Source: Rhizophlyctis rosea (lineage: Eukaryota > Chytridiomycota > Chytridiomycetes > Rhizophlyctidales > Rhizophlyctidaceae). Taken from it: DNA of 12,021 bases. The notes under the pieces are model-generated. The model was not told the DNA's origin. It saw only the letters and a list, made by a program, of their open reading frames with translations, and searched no databases. This document shows positions 7,885-12,021 of the stretch, in pieces. Location of the stretch: the NCBI GenBank assembly GCA_027596075.1, contig JADGJC010000466.1:3093-15113 (forward strand). The letters are read 5' to 3'. Both the position numbers and the translations under genes were made by a program. The stretch's first letter is position 1. Every line of letters begins with the position of its first letter.

Positions 7885-9809
7885 ATGAGCACATCAGAAA
7901 AGCAAGGTGCAACTTGCATCCATATGTCTCTGTCACAGCTAGACTTCTCAAATACTCAACCTGACACGTCCCTCCCCTATCCAGCTCCACCCGACAGATC
8001 CAACGACGTGTTATACTTCAAGCGCCATATAGAGATGCTTCCAGACCACTACACGTCCACAGACACGAATAGGTAGGCAAACTGGCTCCTACCTCACCTG
8101 CATTTTGGATTCTATCCGTCGTGGCAGAAACGAACGCGTTCTGATTGTGCTCCTTCTCAGAATGACCCTAGCCTACTTCTGCATATCGGCGCTCGACCTG
8201 CTAGGTGTATTAGAGGAAGAAACGAGTCAGGAAGAGAGACAACAGTGGATAGAATGGGTGTACGCGCAGCAGATACATCCCAGTTCGGACGACTCTGGTG
8301 AGTTAAGAAACATCGGTGGCTGGCGGTTCGGAGACAGCATGGTGGGAGCCTGGGAAGATCAGAAGATATGCCGAAAGCATGGCTGTTGCTGCGGAGCAGG
8401 ATATCAGAATGCTGCGCTCGCAGCGAATTGAAGCTTTTTTGGGAGTCAGGAACGCATGGGCGGTGGAGGCCGAAGAGATGGGGTCGATGAGATTTTGGGA
8501 GGCCATGCAGCCCAGAGGAACGCACCTGCGACATATGATCACATGAGAAGCTCATTGTTCAGGAATTGAGCAATCATATTGACACGTTGCCACGATTGCA
8601 GGCTCTTCCACACCACGGTGCGGGTTCCGAGGAGCACCTTACGCTGGAGCTCCGTTCGACCCAATAAAGGTGGGACTGTCTCATCGACCAATGATGGCAG
8701 AGCATGGCATTGACGACCATATCACCCCAACCATCCAGAGCACCTCATTCAATAGTTACGATACCGGACACTTAGCAATGACTTACACCGCCCTAGCCAC
8801 ACTCATTATCCTCGGCGACGACCTATCCCGAGTAAACCGAGACGCGATTATAACATCCCTGGGCAAACTACAGGAGAATGATGGCAGGTATTGACTTCAT
8901 TTTGGCGGTGGTGAATCTGCGAGACATGGCAGAAGGGCTTATACTCCCTCCCCGTCAATGATGCAGTTTTGTCCCCTGCCCCGGAAGCGGCGAATCAGAC
9001 ATGCGATTTGTTTACTGTGCCTGTGTGATATCATATATGCTGAACGACTGGAGTGGGGTGAACCGGGAGAAGGCCTTGGAGTTTATTCGCAGGAGTGAGG
9101 TCGGTTGAAAGGCATTGCATCAGATCTTGCACACTTTCTCACATTCTGGATCAATAGTCATACGAGCACGCCTTTGGCCAGCAACCAGATCTAGAAGCGC
9201 ATGGTACACGTCAACCTCTATTAATCATTCTCAAGGCCTTCACTCATCAAGTCTAAACAGGAGGCTCAACATACTGCGCAATAGCCGCCCTAACGCTCCT
9301 CAACGCGATAGACACCGACCTCCCACGACGCGATCGGACTGTCCAATGGCTCCTAAATAGACAACGAAAAGGATTCCATGGGAGACCGGATAAACCGGAT
9401 GATACGTGTTATGCTTTATGGGTTGGGGCTTCGTTGCGGGTATGTAATACCTTCGCGGTGGCCTAAATCTGGTGGAAGTTGCCTAATTGAACCTCCTTCA
9501 GATGCTCAGTGCCTACGACTTCGTAGATAAAGACTCTCTATGCCAGTTCCTCGCAACGACAAAGACCAAGTATGGTGGTTATGGGAAAGTACCTGACGCG
9601 TATCCTGGTAAGCCCTCTCGCTCTGCCAAAATTTCGGTTTGATTCATAATTGACATGACGCCGTAGATTTGTTACATTCCTATATGGGCCTATCGGGATT
9701 GGCGTTGCAGGAAGAGGAAAACGGGCTAAGACGGTTGAATGGGGCGTTGGGGATTAGTGAGAAGGCGAATGAGTGGTTGAAGAGTGGGACTGTGTTCTGG
9801 AATAGATGA
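7885..9809 (+). CDS. CDC43: Protein geranylgeranyltransferase type I, beta subunit
   Basis: With the shared alpha subunit, this subunit attaches geranylgeranyl to C-terminal CaaL cysteines of Rho, Rac and Cdc42-type GTPases in the cytosol (PGGT1B in animals, Cdc43 in yeast). Eight exons join to 405 codons plus stop: 7885-8072, 8161-8297, 8602-8887, 8967-9099, 9158-9203, 9261-9439, 9502-9607, 9667-9809. All phases close. Family blocks run through the joins: FKRHIEMLP, RMTLAYFCISALDLLG, CGFRGAPY, YDTGHLAMTYTAL, ILGDDLSRVN, MRFVYCACVISYMLNDWSGVN, EAHGGSTYC, GFHGRPDKPDDTCYALWVGA and LLHSYMGLSGLAL. The three zinc ligands are present at Asp311, Cys313 and His362. Between APFDP and YDTGH there are about 22 more residues than in the human protein. 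The exon 4 donor GTCGGT is non-consensus. Intron 2 (8298-8601, 304 nt) is far longer than the others (57-88 nt). Neighbour spacing is 322 bases on each side. Confidence 0.94.
8298..8601 (+). other. Oversized intron 2 of the prenyltransferase gene, with an internal open frame
   Basis: Boundaries GTGAGT and GATTGCAG are well supported, because exons 2 and 3 join in phase and match the family on both sides. Inside, a frame stays open from after TAA 8304-8306 to TGA 8544-8546, with its first ATG at 8379. Its translation is rich in Ala, Glu and Arg and looks helix-forming (for example RRYAESMAVAAEQDIRM). It is not in the frame of exon 2. I recognise no family. No donor in it has the phase needed to splice it into exon 3, so a cassette exon is unlikely. 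Confidence 0.75.
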
Positions 9810-10131
9810 GGAGTTTTGGAGTTTTTGGTTGATTTCTTGATGTGCCTCGTTCCAACGGTTGAGTTCGAACGTGACCATCCACTCTCCATTTCACACACAA
9901 CTGGTTGCATGACCCTCATTGCATACCCATGCTTACCCAGCGACATTTGCGATCCACTTCTCAAAGGGAAGTCCTTTGTTTTGTTTACAATTCCCCAAAC
10001 GCCAATGTCCCTCCCACTTTTCAAAGATAATTTCCACAATCACATATTTACACGAAAGGTTTCCAGATGTCTTCGAATGCATATCTACACAGAAAAAGAT
10101 CGGCGCCCTCCCCTCCCCATCATTACCCCAT
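9810..10131. other. Convergent 3' flanks, no gene seen
   Basis: The plus-strand prenyltransferase and the minus-strand RING gene end toward each other across 322 bases. Open frames here are short or are antisense extensions of the RING gene. No clear AATAAA lies on either strand, and no strong hairpin was found. Confidence 0.5.
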
Positions 10132-11205
10132 CTAGCACCGCAACTCATACCCAATCCCATTCAACATAACATTCTGCGGGTCCACAAAGTCATAATTCAC
10201 CCAATCCCCATCCGCCCACCCCTTCACTATCACATCCTTCCCCATAGCATGAAACCCCCTCGTATCCTCTGACAGACTCCACTCCCCGACCCCGTCGCCC
10301 GGTCCAAGCACCCGACACCCACCCTCCACACCAAACGCCCTCACAAACTTCCGCAAATACTCGCTCCCAAGATCCTGCCGATGCCGGTACCGGTAAACAC
10401 GGACAGAGATAGCATGCAAGCGGGTATTATCATCACAACAATGGAAGATATACTGGAAATACCCTCCGTCCAAGTCGATGAGCCAACCAGGCAGGACGGA
10501 AGTGAAAGCTGGTGAGAGGAGTACGGTGGCGTATTCACCTAGAGTTTTGTTGTGGGTTGTTGGGCCGAAGTAGAGGTATGTGGAGGTGAAGTTCTTCACT
10601 TCCGAGGCAGTGGGGAGGCCGGCGGATATGTTTAGGTGCATGTAATGTGCGGAGAGGAAGGTGTTGAGTTCGGTTGCGGACATTCCGAAGCGGATACGGC
10701 TGTCGAACCACGTGCTGAGGGGGAGGTGCTCCGTACGCAGTCGTTGGGCGCAAGTTTGGACATGGTTGGGAATTGCCGCTGACAGTCCAGTCCAATCACA
10801 TGTCCCCGTCTCCCCACGTGCAATGCATTGAACCCGAAACTTCTCGCAAAGGGTTTTAACAATGACGTTTGTTGTTTTGAGCTCAGCAGCATCGAGGGGA
10901 CTCCTTGTCGACGGGCAGGTTGGGTCGTCAGAGGTTTCGAGCCAGGCAGTGATGCAGCGACGGCAGTATGTGTGGGCGGGTTCGCAGGTGTCGTCCATGG
11001 GGTCGAGTAAGGGGTGTAAACATATTGGGCAAAATAGTGTGGGGTCTATTGTGTCCGAGTCAGGGAAGGAGAAGTCTGCCAAGCTACTCATGTTGCTGGA
11101 AGTGGTTGGAGATGGAGGCCACGATTCCGCTTTGGTTGGTTCCTGAGGGTCGATTGTAAAACCCCAGCTTCTTTTATGACTTTGTGAGCGGTGGGGGTTG
11201 GGCAT
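10132..11205 (-). CDS. RING-type plus TRAF-type zinc-finger protein, probable E3 ubiquitin ligase
   Basis: This is an uninterrupted 357-codon frame. The RING region covers residues 59-100: Cys59, Cys62, Cys74, His78, Cys81, Cys84 and Cys97 fit the C3HC4 pattern, but the eighth ligand position holds Thr100 (CPST instead of CPxC). A TRAF/SIAH-like finger follows: Cys127, Cys136, His148, Cys152, with the typical GTCDWTG block. This order is that of RING-TRAF E3 ligases, which bind an E2 enzyme through the RING. Residues about 160-357 match no domain I know; they are rich in aromatics and contain a Tyr/Arg-rich strand (VRVYRYRHRQD). It is not an obvious MATH/TRAF-C domain. The start is uncertain: Met1 is at 11205, but Met39 at 11091 precedes the conserved part, and a TAAAAG motif lies about 80 bases upstream of it (11171-11176), which would give 319 residues. 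Neighbours suggest no pathway. Confidence 0.85.
   Translation of the reverse strand: MPNPHRSQSHKRSWGFTIDPQEPTKAESWPPSPTTSSNMSSLADFSFPDSDTIDPTLFCPICLHPLLDPMDDTCEPAHTYCRRCITAWLETSDDPTCPSTRSPLDAAELKTTNVIVKTLCEKFRVQCIARGETGTCDWTGLSAAIPNHVQTCAQRLRTEHLPLSTWFDSRIRFGMSATELNTFLSAHYMHLNISAGLPTASEVKNFTSTYLYFGPTTHNKTLGEYATVLLSPAFTSVLPGWLIDLDGGYFQYIFHCCDDNTRLHAISVRVYRYRHRQDLGSEYLRKFVRAFGVEGGCRVLGPGDGVGEWSLSEDTRGFHAMGKDVIVKGWADGDWVNYDFVDPQNVMLNGIGYELRC
11171..11176 (-). promoter_or_regulatory. TATA-like element TAAAAG inside the predicted 5' end of the RING gene
   Basis: The minus strand reads CATAAAAG here, about 80 bases before the second in-frame Met codon (11091). If used, transcription would begin inside the longer reading frame and translation would start at Met39. 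Confidence 0.25.
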
Positions 11206-11811
11206 GGGGTTGCAAACTCACAGCCCCCCGAGTGACTGCGACAAGTTGGTTCAATGCCAGCGGAACTGCCAATTTTGGAGCATTTGGAAGCCACCCCTGC
11301 CGCCCTGCCGTGAGTCCGTGAGGACCGCGACTGTGCAGCATAGACCCGTGGCGCAGCAAACGTGTTGCGTTGGGCGCAAGATTCCACTGGGGGAACTGGG
11401 GAACTTCCTGCCCCTACATCTTGTATCTGCAAGTGATCATCTAAGTCATAATGAACTTCCCCGAAAGGCCCACCACCATGCCAATCGGAGAAACTTGAAT
11501 CCTTCTGGTTAACGGTTACGAAAACACGCTCCCATATTTGCACTTACAGACATCCCCCCCTGCAACACTGACGCTCGCAAGAGTGAAAACGAATAGGTAG
11601 GCACAGCAAACAAAATCAGTACAGTAGCCAACAGTTTCTCCAGAGCAAACGAAGATAATTGGTGCAAGAAAGGACGTCAAGCACGGTATTAATTTGCATA
11701 GGTATACAAAGATGTCTACAAAGGAGACAAAGGCCTATCATCGACCCATACGCATAATTACCAGTACTACACTGTCCTCGAATCACTACACCAACCATGT
11801 CACTCCTCCAC
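11206..11811. promoter_or_regulatory. Upstream region of the RING gene, no gene seen
   Basis: These 606 bases hold no supported gene. Open frames on both strands are short and show no family motifs. A CCAAT pentamer occurs on the plus strand at 11481-11485, and a short C run lies near 11554-11560. If the right-edge minus-strand gene is real, part of this stretch is also its 3' flank. Confidence 0.45.
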
Positions 11812-12021
11812 TTAATCACTACCACCCTCCGCACCACCCAAACCCTCCTCATCAACCACCACACGAGAACGACTCTTCCTCTCATCCTCCCCACCAACCC
11901 CCATAGCCCCACCAACACCCACCCACACCCACACACCCTCAACAATAATACAAAAACCCACAAATAATAAAAAAAAACAAAAGCAATAACATTCCCGAAA
12001 GTCACAACCCGTAACACCACC
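11812..12021 (-). CDS. Possible C-terminal end of a gene entering from the right edge, unknown
   Basis: A minus-strand frame is open from base 12021 to a TAA at 11812-11814, giving 69 codons with no start in view. It reads as a Cys/Phe/Leu-rich hydrophobic segment (about residues 11-27) and a Gly/Val/Trp stretch. It ends in a charged, apparently disordered tail containing GGEDERKSRSR and rich in Gly, Asp and Glu. That could be one transmembrane helix plus a cytosolic tail. Alternatively the T-rich part may be the end of an intron with acceptor GTTGAG at about 11936-11941, leaving only the tail as coding. A second minus-strand frame here is also open, and the plus strand is a simple C/A-rich tract, so chance is a serious rival. 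Confidence 0.3.
   Translation of the reverse strand, partial: GGVTGCDFRECYCFCFFLLFVGFCIIVEGVWVWVGVGGAMGVGGEDERKSRSRVVVDEEGLGGAEGGSD
11820..11990. repeat. C/A-rich low-complexity tract followed by an A-rich tract
   Basis: The plus strand is dominated by CCACC, CCAAC and ACACCC units up to about 11940, followed by an A-rich run with nine consecutive A near 11971-11979. Such asymmetry could be a G-rich coding strand on the minus side, as in parts of the C2CD3-like gene, or simple sequence. Confidence 0.5.

Noticed and set aside
9816..10272. Plus-strand frames downstream of the prenyltransferase stop
   Set aside because: They sit in the convergent 3' region and run antisense into the RING gene; no motif is seen.
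11088..11543. Minus-strand 151-codon frame overlapping the RING gene start
   Set aside because: Overlaps the RING coding region in another frame, with no recognisable domain.
1..12021. tRNA genes, CRISPR arrays, transposases, telomeric repeats
   Set aside because: Scanned by eye for T-loop signatures, regular spaced repeats, transposase motifs and TTAGGG-type arrays. Only isolated partial matches (for example CCCTAACCC near 774) were found.

Overview
The window is nuclear DNA of a fungus, most likely a zoosporic (flagellated, chytrid-type) one. The genes are interrupted by many short introns, mostly about 55-105 nt, with GT...AG ends and CTRA-type branch points. The proteins are typical opisthokont housekeeping families. 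The leftmost gene encodes a homologue of C2CD3, a centriole protein expected only in lineages that build cilia or flagella. Nothing bacterial, viral, transposon-like or CRISPR-like is visible. The organism call is inference.

Layout, left to right. (1) 1-3602, minus: C2CD3-like multi-C2 centriolar protein, cut off by the left edge. Its second exon alone is open for 2.7 kb. (2) 3603-5034: mostly non-coding DNA with small inverted repeats, one weak spliced small-ORF candidate on the plus strand and one weak C/D-snoRNA-like motif. (3) 5035-7562, minus: 13-exon acyl-CoA synthetase of the ACSF3 / malonyl-CoA synthetase type with a mitochondrial-type leader. (4) 7563-7884: compact divergent promoter. 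(5) 7885-9809, plus: 8-exon beta subunit of protein geranylgeranyltransferase type I. (6) 9810-10131: convergent 3' flanks. (7) 10132-11205, minus: intronless RING plus TRAF-type zinc-finger protein with an unrecognised C-terminal half. (8) 11206-11811: upstream DNA of that gene. (9) 11812-12021, minus: possible C-terminal end of another gene entering from the right edge.

I reconstructed both intron-rich genes exon by exon. Junction phases close exactly, giving 547 codons plus stop for the synthetase and 405 codons plus stop for the prenyltransferase, and family motifs continue across the joins. The genes do not form an obvious pathway: cilium assembly, mitochondrial (methyl)malonate activation, Rho/Rac-type prenylation and probable ubiquitin ligation. 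I do not see a convincing undescribed multi-gene system. The most interesting items are the fungal C2CD3, the oversized prenyltransferase intron with coding-like content, the RING protein with one zinc ligand missing and an unknown domain, and the structured intergenic stretch around 4460-4800.
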